A stretch of 64,000 bases of DNA from Dimorphilus gyrociliatus (taxonomy: Eukaryota; Annelida; Polychaeta; Dinophilidae), in contig CAJFCJ010000025.1 in assembly GCA_904063045.1 (NCBI GenBank), forward strand, positions 682,001 through 746,000, written 5' to 3'. Positions 39,860 through 54,211 of the stretch are shown here, piece after piece. Position 1 is the stretch's first letter. Each line of letters opens with the position of its first letter. The notes beneath the pieces were generated by a model. That model was not told the DNA's origin. It searched no databases and saw nothing but the letters and a program-made list of their open reading frames with translations. The translations under genes were made by a program, and so were the position numbers.

Positions 39860-42104
39860 TTACCTCGTCATATGCGAGAACATATTCAAAACACTGCGAT
39901 TTTCTTTACTCGACCTAGACTTGTTAAAAATATTCCAAAATCGAAGAGTTTCGTCGCCCGCACCTGTAACTATCGATTCACCATCGGGTGACATAGCCAA
40001 ATACAGAACGCGATAAGTATGGCCGGTGAGTTTGGTGATTTGCTGTAAGCTCGGATATTTCCAAACAACTATTTGATTTTGCGAATAGCCATGTGTGGAG
40101 ACAACTTCATTTGAATGTTTCGACCACGCTAGGTTGCAAACTTGGGAACCAGTGTCGACATATTGCAGGCATTGAGCTGTTTAAAATCATTATTAAATAA
40201 ATTGAATAACTTTCGCAAGCCCAATTCTCTTTATAAAAGCTATATATTTAAATTGAATTAGTTGAAACGAACCGTTTAATGTATTCCAAAACCTAATGCA
40301 GCGATCTGCAGTTCCCCCACCACTTGCTAACAGACCGTGTTGATGAGGAGACCAAGATATTGCTTTAACAGCTGCAATATGATCACAGTACGTCTGAAGA
40401 GGCGCCGTAGCATTTGAATTTGACCAAACAAACAATTTATTATCATTTCCCCCTGAAGCTAAATGCTGATAATCTGGTGACCATTTCAGTCCACAGACTT
40501 CTTGCCTATGTCCGACTAGACGTCTTTCAGGGCTTGTAGGACTACATCTATATAAGGAATAATCAGTATGTTAGTGTTTTAGGACATAGATAGTTTGTTC
40601 ATAATATACCTGAAATCTCTTTGTAGAATCGTCCTATCTCTACTTCCTGAACTCAGCATTTCTGCATTCCAGGCAAGAGCGCCTACTCGGGCGTTATGTC
40701 CCGGAAGAGAGTTAATCATTTTGCCATTCGCCGCATCCCAAATCTGGACTAAACCTTTATGAGTCCCTACAGCCAAAGTACTACCCCTTTCATTCCAACA
40801 GACTGAAGTTACTTTATCATTTTCTGTTGCTAGGTCACATAACTTATTCACCATACTGGTGCAAGCGCTCCATAAATATACACAACTTCCCAAACCTACG
40901 CTAAGCATATTTTGGGAACTCCAATCGACCAAATTCAAGTAAAAATCATCTTCTAACTCTGGTGCATCTAATACCTTTAAAAAGAAGCATTTTTTAAGTT
41001 AAGTTTCAAAGTCTATTTATGAGTGATTCAAATGATAAAGTACTAACCTTGAACGGTATTTTCGAGATTTTTCGGACTGCTTTCCTTGGAGAACGAAGGA
41101 GTTTCTGCGATTTATTGGTGACAGGTGATACGCTATATGGTGATACATTAGTTTCTACGCTTCGCGTAGAATTTCTTGAGATTTTAAATGAAAGAACGTT
41201 GTTTGAAAAATGTGATTTTGGAGATAAGATGTTTTCTGTTTCTTCTATACCCGCTCCTAATAACTCGTTTTTCAAGAGGCAGTTGTAAATTACTGATGAT
41301 TCTCTAGTTTCGGATGTTTCTGTTCGAGAAGTTTTCCTGCAATCTTTTTCCATTGTTTGCTTTTTCTCCTATAATAGTAAAATTATAAAAAATAATTTTT
41401 TGAGTAAAGTGAGTAATTATGAGAAATATCAAATGTAATGCAATAATGTACGTAAAATAAATACAAGACTACATAGTCCATTTTCCTTTCACTAATGTCA
41501 ATTGCCTACACAATACACTGACAACAAACAAACGTTGCCTTCGAAACTTTCGATAATTTACTCTGGTAATGGAACATGCTTATATGAGTATACCGTATTG
41601 ATCAGTTTGACATATTGCAATTTATGCAAAAAAGAACATTAAAGCGTGTCATGAGCGGACGATGCTTTAAGCTGATTCGGGGCAATTCGTTCCATACGTG
41701 GAAAGGAATATTGCATTCATATTATGTATAGTTTATTATGTCCTTTTACAATTTCTGCCATCAATAAAATTAACTATTTGCTCAATATAACAATTCTGCT
41801 TTGTAATGCTTCTTCGGTGACGGAACACTTTTCCGGAAAAAGAGCTTACTCTAAATTATCAACTTAAAACTGATCCTTGCTTTCTATTATGCTATGTCTT
41901 AAAATTATATTTCTTTCGAGTCACTATGCACTCTAATTAACAAAAATATATTACCTGGCCTTCGAATGTCAGGGAAACTCTCGCCTTCGTTCGGACGGGA
42001 ATAAATCGGTCGCTATAAACATGTTTAGAAGGAGATGTCGGAGTAGTTTGACTCTTTCCTATTGGACTTTCACCTAAAAGCCTCTTTTCATATTCTGGAT
42101 CCAT
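39860..42104 (-). CDS. FZR1: Fizzy-related/Cdh1, APC/C activator with WD40 repeats
   Basis: Five minus-strand exons: 42104-41955, 41368-41048, 40974-40610, 40547-40273 and 40176-39860, giving 475 residues (vertebrate FZR1 is about 495). The C-box DRFIPVR, which docks on the APC/C, is at residues 32-38. The linker keeps YNCLLKNELLGAGIE and VSPYSVSPVTNKSQKLLRS then KISKIPFKVLDAPEL. The seven-bladed WD40 propeller that recruits D-box and KEN-box substrates follows (VDWSSQNMLSVGLG, then GHNARVGALAWN, SSGSRDRTILQRD, SPHQHGLLASGGGTADRCIRFWN, DGESIVTGAGDETLRFWN). The protein drives ubiquitination of mitotic cyclins in late M and G1. The last residues are SHMTR, where the family normally ends with the Ile-Arg tail. 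The final codons contain AG|GTAATA, a usable donor, so an alternative 3' exon is possible. Confidence 0.95.
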
Positions 42105-42614
42105 CGTCTAGAGTAGAATTTCTAATTTACAGCTGTCGACAATAGTAAAGAATATACGAAAACTGTCAAATAGAACAAATTCAAAATGTTCTTTATTAGA
42201 AACATTTTCCTAATATAATCCAAAGCCTTTTAAACATACGTACATAATTTAAGACTTTTCCTCAAATTAATCCCAAATTTGCTAGTCATAAAGGAGAAAA
42301 ACGAGAAAAATGTCAAGCTGATCTGTTGAGGCTTGTTTATTGTTTTGTGATGGCGGCGATGTGCATTGTGGGATTTTTTTATACGAAGATAACTTTTTTA
42401 AAATTTTCTAAAAATTATTTTTTAAAATGAATTATATATAATTCAATTTTAAAAAAGTATACGAAAATTTTTTTATCCAGCGATATATAATTTAAAAAAA
42501 TAGACTTACCACGAGAAATATGTCGACGAGACTTTTTTTAAGTGCCGCCATTTTGAATCCCTTTATTATTTTATCTTATAAATCTAGCAAAGTGGGTAAC
42601 GAAAAAAAGTTAGG
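42105..42614. promoter_or_regulatory. Bidirectional promoter region of FZR1 and PSMA2
   Basis: This is 510 bp between divergent start codons. It contains GATGGCGGCGATG at about 42350-42361 and GCCGCCATTTTG at 42544-42555, the same ATGGCGGC core in opposite orientations, each near one of the two genes. These resemble YY1-type start-site elements. No open frame of note. Confidence 0.55.
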
Positions 42615-43746
<1,132 letters not shown>

Positions 43747-44292
43747 TTAAACAAAACTTATACTAAATTTTCTTTAAATACATGCGTTTTCTTTGCTATG
43801 TTTTTGCGTTTTTTTTAAATACAAATTCATTCCTCAATGCTATAATTAAAGCGGCAGAATAGGTAAGAATAACCATCTCTTTAAATTAAATGAATGAATT
43901 CTTTATACAACTAATCAAGTCAATCAGACTTAGTCCGTAATGATTTCTCTCCTAAATAAAAGTTTTAAAAGATTTCTGTCTTATTTATGAATCTTTTGTG
44001 AGTGTCATTCTATCATGGTTAACATACATTTCTATATTTAGAAAGTGTCCAGATGTCGGATGTCAATGCTGAAATTTACATGAACAGAAGGCATACATGG
44101 CTAAGTTAGCTTACAAAGCAAATGAAAGTAAGAACATTGTAAATAAAGTGCCAACTCCAGTCTGATCCCCTTTCCCAGTCTACTCATATTACCGACGTTT
44201 CTGATTGGATTAGGTAGCAGAGCATAACAACTATAAAAAAATTGGTAAAATAGACATATTTTTAATCATACCTGGTTTAAGTTGTCGGTAAA
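43747..44292. other. Intergenic region between PSMA2 and HINT1
   Basis: Tandem genes. The sequence holds no coding signal; HINT1's promoter is presumably within the last 200 bp. Confidence 0.65.
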
Positions 44293-44976
<684 letters not shown>

Positions 44977-47900
44977 TTTTCTGTAACCATACTTTTCCAA
45001 ATAATAAATGAATGATTAAGAGACTTTATGGTTTTCTGTGATAGTTCAAATACTACAAAGTCCAAGATCAATACAATAATCTCCCTTTTAGCTGGGGATG
45101 ATATGCTAAAAGAGATATGGCGAAATTATTATTTCCCTACGAACATTCTCTTTTTACCTTGACTGATCTTTAAAATGACCGATGATTGGGCTTGTGCTTC
45201 AAAAAGGCTTGTACTGTAAAATTTACAGCTATAGAATACTTGAACTAGGAGTATGAATAGATACTTGAAGAATTATTCTGTATTTAGACTTAAAACCTAA
45301 GACTTTTTGTAAAAGTGATATTTTTCAAGAGTTATAAATGGAAAGTATAAAATATATTTCTTNNNNNNNNNNNNNNNNNNNNNNNNNNNNNNNNNNNNNN
45401 NNNNNNNNNNNNNNNNNNNNNNNNNNNNNNNNNNNNNNNNNNNNNNNNNNNNNNNNNNNNNNNNNNNNNNNNNNNNNNNNNNNNNNNNNNNNNNNNNNNN
45501 NNNNNNNNNNNNNNNNNNNNNNNNNNNNNNNNNNNNNNNNNNNNNNNNNNNNNNNNNNNNNNNNNNNNNNNNNNNNNNNNNNNNNNNNNNNNNNNNNNNN
45601 NNNATGCATGAAATTTTGATAGAATTTCAAAGCTACCGCCCAGATGGCGCTCTTAACAATTGATGAAATACTCATGTTGATGAATTAAACAAGGGTTTGT
45701 ATACTAAAAAAGCCCGTGAAATTTTTTGCTGTCAAAGGCGATGGTACTTGCTTTATTTAGAAATTTTCCACCTTTACAAACATGTCCAGGTAGATGACCT
45801 CTTCAGCTGTCAATCAATATACGCCTATCCACACAAACTACCTCATAGTTTGTCATAAGACGTTAAAGTTTAACTCTTAGTCATGAATGCGCTAATATAT
45901 GTAAGAATTTTAGTTATTCGATGCGAAAAGTCTTGTTTGGACGCGTTTTAACGACGTTTTTTATTCCGTAAACCGACACCTCTACCTGACTATTGGACTC
46001 GTCCAATCACCTATAGTAGCCACTCCCCTTGTTTGTATTAGCGTTCTTTGACGTTTTTTTTGGCTAAGTATATTCCTTAGTCTTATATTATCAAGAAACT
46101 AAAAGAATATCACAAAAAGCGATGTTTATAAGTGCATTTATCGTTCATTGTGTAGGAGATTGTGGCGCCATCTTTAAATGACACAATCCCATCATGCCTC
46201 TCAGGTTGCGCATGCGTACCTTCACAAATGCAAATGGCGGCACTTGTTATTGTCCCGTATAAACGTTGATAGTGCAACTTTATTTGCCGATTTTTCGATA
46301 GCAGGTATGTTCGGATTAAAACCTTTGGATTAAACGCTAACAAGAAGGTTTTATGCACCTAATAAAACCATTTTGGATTTTCGTAATACTGTAAAAACTG
46401 TGCTTTCAAGCCGTTTTTTCCGACGCCTATTTGGCCTAAGCATCACATCGAACGTCGGGTAACATCACATCTTTTAGTAAACATAAAATATATGCTATAT
46501 AAACTACTTTTATTAAATTAATTTTTATCAAATCGTTAAGTATAAAGAATTCTTTGTATTTTCCGCGCACAAAACGCAGAGAATTATGAATATGTACGGA
46601 AATATAGCGATAGTAAATAGTTGGTTTGTTGCCAAGATGGCGGGCAAGCTCCCATGGCTTCCTTGCAAACTTTAGATTTTGAGGTGATCTCTGCATTAAA
46701 CATCAATAATTTATTGTTAAAAATATAATTAACTATTTAATATGATAAAAATTTAGAAATTTGGCGCTAAGATCAAATTTATTTTGCCGCAAAATGTCGG
46801 ATCACGTGTTTTAGAATTTAGTACATTTAGGCGGTTCAAAAAGTCGGCGTTTTAATCCCATAAAAAAGTAAATCTTTTCTTTTAATTAATTGTCTAACTT
46901 ACTTTTGAACCTTCAATATGAGTTACATTTAAGCCTTAAATACTAGCAGAAAATTTTGTGATGTCTTTGAAATTTCCAACTTTAATAAAATAATTAAAGC
47001 ATTTTGGAATCATTTGAGAAATTCTGTGAAATTTAGCTAATTTATGTCTTTCTATTATCAAATGTTTTAGAGAAGATATGTAGTATATAGTCTAGAAGAA
47101 AGAAGGCGAGCAAATCTTTCTTTTAAATATCCATGTCAATAACTTTTTTCAGTAATTCTACTTGAATTTTATGGCCTAGAAACTTGTTTTTAAATAGGAA
47201 AAATTGAATTTATAAGACTGTACTTATGCAATTAACTGCTAAAGAAAAAACTAGAAAATTCGATGACTCAAAATTTATTCGTTAGCACATTTCGTGGCAG
47301 CAATTTAGCTTGAATTAGAGAAAATCAAATTCAAAATATTGCTTAATTATAAATGATATATTACGTTTTGAACCGAATACTTTTTCAGTAACGAAATGTT
47401 CTTTTTTAAAAAACTAAAAAATGAAAGAACTTTGATTACAATATACTATTGTGCACGTTTATTACGAAGCTTTAAGCGTATAATTAACTTTGAGTTAGGC
47501 TAATCAGTTGCTATTGATTTTTGCATACTTTGTAATTTTTCGTGTCTGATGGGGCAAGAATATAAAAACTTTTATTTTAGTTTTTTTAGGGAGGGTGTAT
47601 TTATTCGTGGCAGATGAAATAGATTTACTCAAAGACGAATCCAAAGCCAGAATTTTCTAGGGATATCTTATCGCAATTGTTCCCATTTAAGATTATGGAT
47701 TATTTTGTGTAAATAATGATTAAGGATATGTCTTTCACTAAATATTTCAGCAATTACTAAAACTTTAATTAAGCTTTCGAATATGACTAGAGTAATGTAT
47801 AGAATGAAAAGCATAACAAAGAAATATTAATAAGTAGGAGATTATTTCTTGATTGAAAAACAACAATTCGATTTTAGCATTCATTCTAATCGTTAATATA

Positions 47901-48201
47901 TATTACAAACTACTCTATATGCTATCGTTATCTTGATTAATTGTAATAAAATGTCTGACTGAGCTTTAAGGGTCTTTAAACATGTTACACTCTGATGTTA
48001 TTTATAAAGATATTCCCAAAAATGAATCCCCGACTTTGGTTTTTTGAGTTGTTTGTGATATTTTACTGCGAATAATCCAATCAGCATTGTTCTAAAATTA
48101 TACTATAATATAATAAATAGCAATACTTAATTAAGTTAAAATTTTTAGGAAAGGCATATGAAGACATAACCTCGAAAGCCATCATATTGAATGGCGGCAA
48201 G
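44977..48201. other. Long intergenic and upstream region of NCOA6
   Basis: About 3.2 kb with no recognised gene, interrupted by the N gap. Motifs of the ATGGCG class occur at 45641-45651 (CAGATGGCGCT), 46164-46177, 46231-46241 and 46634-46643, suggesting one or more promoters or insulator-like sites between 45.6 and 46.7 kb. An acceptor-like TTTTTAG at 48142-48148 indicates that NCOA6 has a spliced 5' end in this region. Confidence 0.5.
45363..45603. other. Assembly gap (run of N)
   Basis: 241 undetermined bases. Open frames that cross it are meaningless. Confidence 1.
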
Positions 48202-51161
48202 ATGCCGGCCGAATACACCGAAACAATATTGACGTGTGAAGGCGACTACGACGATCCTCAAATACAGAATAGGGTGCACGAAGTCCGCCGAAAACTCGAA
48301 TCTCTCCTTCTACCCACCCGACATTCTTCTTCGGCAGCCAGCAGGCACCGCTTACACGTCAAGAAGGTGGAACCTTGGAATTCGGTACGCGTAACGCTGA
48401 GCGTTCCTCGCGAAGCTGCGAGGCGTTTAGCCCAGCTCGCTCAAACGAACGGTCAAGTTCTGAGGGATTTGGGAGTATTAAGTGTAAATGTTCATGACGG
48501 TGATCGCGTTCTATCATTGACGCTCGCCCCGGAACCAGGTGGTTCGGAAAATCGAGTCGTTGAGATTCGAACTCAATCGTCCACCTCAGAGAGCCAAGCT
48601 CAGCCTGCTGAAGGTTCTCTATCACAGTTCTGCTCAGTGCCATCTCGTACGCCGCCGAATAGCGCAAATAGCGCCCTCCTTGTTAACTTACTGCAAACTG
48701 TCGCGAAGACTAGTGAACATCAGCTACCGCAATGTTCTTCAAGTAAAGATCATCAGTTGGTGTCTGGTGCTGTTGGTGTTTCCCATGCCGAATTACGGAA
48801 TACAATAGCACAAGGTCATGCAGGCATTCCACCCGAATTACGGAATGCAATGTCCCAATGTACTTCTACACAAAGTAATATGAATACAATGAAAGAACAT
48901 CATCCAACGCTTTCGCATGGTAACAGTTCTGTTCCTCTTGAACTCCGGAATGCAACTGCAAAAGACCATCCGCTTGTACAAAGCCATGCAAGTAGTATTC
49001 CCCCAGATCTTAGGAATACGCCCCCAGAGCAGCATATGGGGCTAAGTCCTACTGGTGTTCCTCCTGAATTGCGGAATACAATAACACAACTCGCTTCTAA
49101 TTCCTCTTCTAAAGAACGCCACGTTACTGTTCCGTTTTCTCAAGCTCATCACCCTGAATACTGCAATCGAGTTCGACCCGATTTAACTAACATGATGAAA
49201 GAACATCATCATAGTGGTATTCCACCTGATTTGCGGAACGCTACAAAAGAGCATCCACTTGCTCAAGTAAATGCTAATATTCCTTCTGAACACAGGAATG
49301 CTACAAAAGAGCATCAACAAAGTAGTATCTCTCCTGAAATGAGAAATGCTGCGAAAGAACATACATTGCCTCAATGCACTTCCGGTATTCGACTGCAGAC
49401 TCCGCAGGAACATCAGCAACATGTACCTCAGAATTCTATGTATACGGTACATCACCATTCAAATGTGCCTCCTCCTCCACCACTCCATCACCCGCCGATG
49501 TTTTCCGGCAGGTCAGTTACAGTACCGCAAACAACTGCAAACAACCACCATCAACAACAACCGCCCACTAAACGAAGGAAGACTTTGGAAGAATCACCAA
49601 CTTCCATGGCAAATGTCTTACCGACTCCCCCGTATTCAGCAAGTCCGAAAGAGGCTCCATCGGACAGTGGGGCACAATCGCCCGGAGGAACGCCCTCTCC
49701 TAAAGTTAACGGGCCAAGTAAATCAAGTCCGAGTCCCGTTGAAAACGGACCTTCCAAGATTGATGCTATTGCATGTCGTTTACAGCGACAGCAGCAGCCA
49801 GAAGTAATGACAGTTGGGTGTGTTTTAGCTTCTAATCAGCCATCTTCAAAGTCTGGAGTTATTGGCCAACCGAAGGTAAAAGTGAATTTGAAGGACGTTT
49901 TGAGAGCTCAGGGACCTAATCATAAATCGCCTACGCCCGATAAACTGTGCGTGAATATTTCCAAACTGCTGCAATGCAACGGTGCTAATAATCATTGTAA
50001 GTAATTTTTTGTTTCTATTCTTCCTAGGATTTTTTTTAGTAGAGAGGTATTAAAAAAGTTGTGCGTTCCCAAATATTAAAAAACTCTTGAATGACGTATG
50101 TTCCATACTACGTTATTTTTTTTTTCTCTTTAATAGTACAGTAGTTTTTAACGAAAAAAAAATAATCGATAAAAAAAAAGTAAAAGGGTTTAAAGTAAAA
50201 AAAAGATAATATACCTTTTAATTCTTTCTTTTATTCTATGAAATTTTAAAGGATTGAACAAAAATTGATGTCTATATTTACAAGTAACATTAATACTGAA
50301 AACTAAGGTTTCAATACTCGAATTTCGTACGTATATTTATAAATTTCATCTGCAAAATCTGTTATGCTGTTTAGATACAATTGAACATGAAAGTTTAATA
50401 TTTGGCTAAAAAGTTTAAAGAAAGCCTGGTACAATATTTTTTTATAGGGCATTCAACAATCATTAGTTGAGGTATTATTATATAATAAATTCAAAATTGG
50501 AATATACATATATACATAACTCTCATAGTCTGGTATCACTTCTTTAGTTTTTTAAATATGCTAAAGTAGAAAATAAGATATTCTTTCTTTGATATAAAAG
50601 TTAATTTCATGCAGTTAAAAATTATTTTATGAAAGATATGTATTTTAAAAAATCAATAGCTCAAGGTTAAATGTTTTCCATAAGATGACCTTGTCGTGTC
50701 TAGAATGTCATTGTGTACTCTTGAATATAATTTCACAAACAGGAAAAAATTAGAATCAACAATTTATCTCCAACGCTAAGACTCTGTTTTAGGGAGAAAA
50801 AAATCGTTTGTTATATGTGCATATAATAAACAAGACAGGAATATGTTTAATAAGTAAACACTTGAAAAAATTGAATGGATTCATAGTTATTTTCATTGAA
50901 GCTTTGCTTTTTTTTCGTATTTAATAAATAATTTTTTCATGTATATTTCTACTAAAATGAAGGTTTAAAACTTCAAGGAAACGTTGAAATTTTTAGGCGT
51001 ATTATAATAAAATTATATATATACATAAATACAGTATATATATCCTGTATATGTCTCTCTCCCTCGCACGCTCATACCTGCCTGTCTCTATCTCTCTCCT
51101 ACTCTCCCTTTTTCTTTCTTTCTCCATTTATCTTTCCACTCCTCTCCGTATCCCCCCCTCC

Positions 51162-51206
<45 letters not shown>

Positions 51207-53010
51207 TTATATAAAAACGTAAGTGTGAATAAGAGAATAGGATTTTATTTACGTCGAAATTCAGATATTAAGACATTTGTTGAATTTTATTTTGCTTATT
51301 TAAAGTTAATGTAAAACAAGGGAATCTATTTTAGATACTATTATCAAAGTTTTTTTTTAAATGTTCGCATTAGTTCCGTAATATTTACTCTGGAAAGTTC
51401 AAAATTCTAAAAGGGGTGGAGGCTTTTGTGGGTCCTAATTTCCGAATATATTTTTGACAATATCCCACTTATATGATGTGTCATGTATATACGGGTGTCC
51501 GATGATGATTAGTAGGAATTTTTAAAAGCAAAAATGGACGTAAAAAGCGGAAATGATTATATTGTGAGTAAGGCGGCTAGAGCGTTAACAGTTCTTGGCT
51601 CGAGGCCAAGCTGGAATCGTGCCAGTATTTCTACGACTTTGATGCAGATGGCGCTGAATCCAACATGTGTTTAAGAGAAATTTCTTATCAGAGATACTTG
51701 AATTAAAATTAAATGTATTTCCTCCCCTTATTTGAAATAAAGACTATATAAGAATAATATTCTTGAAATGCCAACTGCTTCTACTTGTATTTAAAAAAAA
51801 GTAAAAAAATCGAACTTGATATTATCGATTTTTTGAATAAATTGTGTGGTTGCTAGAAAACAAGGAATTCAAGTTAGGATTCATATTTGTCGAAAATCGA
51901 CTGTAGAATGTTATGTTCTAATGCATATATAAAAGCAGGCTGTTAATCGTCTGTAAGTCCTTCTTGAAGAAAAATGTTATACGAGTCTTTCGATGTTGTA
52001 AAGAGAGAGAGAGAGAGAGAGAGAGAAATACACACTATATTTGGTAAACAGAGTTATCAAAAAAAGTAGTTGTAAAATATCAAGGTTAAATTTTTTAGCA
52101 GATAACGATTATCTAACAGAAAATTAGGAAGAAATTTATTCTGCATATTATATAGATAAAATGACAAAATTGTAAGCGCATGTTCTTTAAGTCCAGCCAA
52201 AAAATGATTGATAAGAATGATTACTATTTAAAGGACTGAAATTAATATATAATATCTTATAGAAATATCTTTCTATACCAGACTGAATTTTAAAAAAGCA
52301 TCATATACAATTTTTATTTGGTGGCTAACTAACAAACAAAGAATTTGCTATACTAAATAGAATTTGGAACAAACTATCGTCTATTATGAGAAAAAAAAAC
52401 ATGTAAAAGTTTATTGCATAATTTATCAGGCTACATAATTCTTTTAACTACGCACTTCCTTAGTTATATTTATGCCCTCTCTTCTTCTCTTTCATCTTTA
52501 TTTAAATTGTTCCTTATCTATAAAAAATAAATAAGCAAGCAAACATATTGTTAAAGTTGTAACAGTAAATTAATTTTTATTTTCTTTTTGTTCATAGTAT
52601 CGCAAAACAATTCCTCTGTGGAAAACGAAAAGGAGGAGACGTCGTCTAGCGATGCCTCAACACCGCCGAATCCGTCACCGACTCACGATCACAACTACAT
52701 GACGTCACTTAACGGCGTCGAAAAAAAACCAGCTCAAAAACGCTCTTCGGTGGCGCAATTGTTAGAAGAACGTGAAAAACGGCGGCAGGAGACTCCAACA
52801 GCATCAACAAATATGATGGCGGCAAATTTCACCCTCAACTTGACTGAATCAGTTCAGAAGGTTATGACGGCGCTAGAAGATGAAGAACTTGTAAATGGCG
52901 ATTTATCGCCCGCGTCCAAAAAAAGGCCGAGGGAAGAAGGCAAAAATGAAGGAGGCGGTGGAACAGGGAGAGGAAAACGGAGATCCGAGTCGCCGCCTAG
53001 CGCCGATTAG
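48202..53010 (+). CDS. NCOA6: Nuclear receptor coactivator 6 (ASC-2)
   Basis: Two exons, 48202-49996 and 52598-53010, joined in phase 1 across a 2.6-kb intron, giving 735 residues, far shorter than the roughly 2,060 residues of the vertebrate protein. The N-terminal domain is clear (HVKKVEPWNSVRVTLSVP then EAARRLAQLAQTNGQVLRDLGVLSV). The receptor-binding LxxLL box is present as NSALLVNLLQTVAK near residue 155. Residues about 195-390 hold an unusual PPELRN-type repeat, then proline/histidine-rich and serine-rich sequence, and a charged basic C-terminus. NCOA6 bridges nuclear receptors to KMT2C/D methyltransferase complexes. The frame stays open upstream to the AG at 48148, so either an upstream coding exon exists or ATG 48202 is used; two out-of-frame ATGs (48158, 48190) precede it. 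The large exon is more GC-rich than its surroundings. Confidence 0.88.
49997..52597 (+). other. Large intron of NCOA6
   Basis: This 2,601-bp intron holds a CT-TA compound repeat (about 51160-51205), a GA run (about 52003-52024) and a tRNA-like patch at 51570-51660. No additional exon of matching phase was evident. Confidence 0.6.
51570..51660 (+). other. tRNA-like / SINE-like fragment (tentative)
   Basis: Contains GGCTAGAGCGTTAAC, like the 3' half of a tRNA D arm, followed by GGCTCGAGGCC (51597-51607), close to the RNA polymerase III B-box consensus and set in a 6-bp stem CTTGGC/GCCAAG. The spacing is too short for a normal tRNA and no acceptor stem is visible, so at most it is a decayed tRNA-derived repeat. 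Confidence 0.25.
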
Positions 53011-54211
53011 ATCTGATTGCTTTTTTTAAATGTAGCCTTTGATGTACTAGATTGGCTAACGCATTATTTTAAAATAGGTTTTGACCGTACAGACTTTTTA
53101 AAAAACTTAATCAATTGAACAATAAGTCTTATATTTTCCTAAGTTTCTTTCCCTAGGGTTAAATGAGAGGGGCTGTTCGTCTCCTCAACAAGTACTTGTC
53201 TGCTATAATAAATATACAGTTTATTTGAAAATTTTTATCAGTTTTAAGGAAATAATGAAGGTACGTGTTACTTTTATAAGTCAAAAAAAATATCAGTGTT
53301 TTTTACTAAGTTAACAATTAGCAGACAATAATCAAACCAAAAAAACATACTTAAGAATGTGAACTAATAACATAAGATGATAATGTTATGCTTTAATTTA
53401 TTTTTCGTCTTTACTTGTTAATTACTTCGAACTAGTATAATTCAACCCTTGTTATGTTTACTTTCCACGGAAATATCTGTTTAAGAATTTTGATAAAAAA
53501 AAGAACGAAAACCTTTTATTGGCCAATCTTGGATATCTCTTTTTGTACATAATGATCGGTGTATAGGTTTGTTTTTTTTCTGGGCTACAAACAAAATGTG
53601 CAATGCGAACGAAATTGTACAGTGTTTGGAAAACTGGAAAGCAATTATGTGTACAGCAAATTGTTTAAGTTCTTCCAATTTTGTTTTGAAAATACGAAAT
53701 GGTTTTTGTTTCTTTTTGTAGACAAACAATTTGTTATCTGTCATGCATGTATAAAAATGTTATTAAATACGATAGGCATTTTGTATATTTTTGTATGAAA
53801 ATTTTATTATTGTACTCTTTTTCATGGTGCACTCTCGAATAATTAATAAATTTACCAATTCTGTCTCAAAATGCCCGTCGCTGTCTTTACCAAAACAAAC
53901 AAACGAATAATATACAAAGTAGCGAACGTGTGTCTCCGTTATATGTACACATCTTTCATCGTCTTCAGTTTTAATTCATCCTGAAATAAAGTCATGCTAT
54001 CAGTTAAATCGTAATATGTTATTTGAAAATTTTAAAGACCACAAGGCATAGATCAAGGTCTGTTTCTAAATCTAACTCTTTGCTCTACATAGTATACGCA
54101 TAAGTGTATAAATAAATAAATATGCAGGCTTTGTATCATCGATGTATCGACAGAGTTAAACCTCAAACATTCATCTACAGCCATCTGGTGCTTGATTTTG
54201 AAAACTAATAC
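53011..54211. other. Convergent 3' region of NCOA6 and RBM39
   Basis: This is 1,201 bp between two stop codons facing each other. An AATAAA at about 53207 could end NCOA6. TTTATT elements around 53800 and 53845 could end RBM39. Small open frames on both strands here lack protein character. Confidence 0.65.

Noticed and set aside
45325-45675. Open frames on both strands across the N run
   Set aside because: They exist only because Ns contain no stop codons.
46110-46696. Two minus-strand frames of 82 and 86 codons upstream of NCOA6
   Set aside because: No domain or splice support; the region reads better as promoter-like DNA with ATGGCG motifs.
48359-49757. Several open frames opposite to or overlapping the NCOA6 large exon
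   Set aside because: Shadows of a long, relatively GC-rich coding exon; only the NCOA6 frame has conserved blocks.
53481-53798. Opposed 80-90 codon frames between NCOA6 and RBM39
   Set aside because: Located in the convergent 3' flanks, with no protein-like composition and no splice signals.
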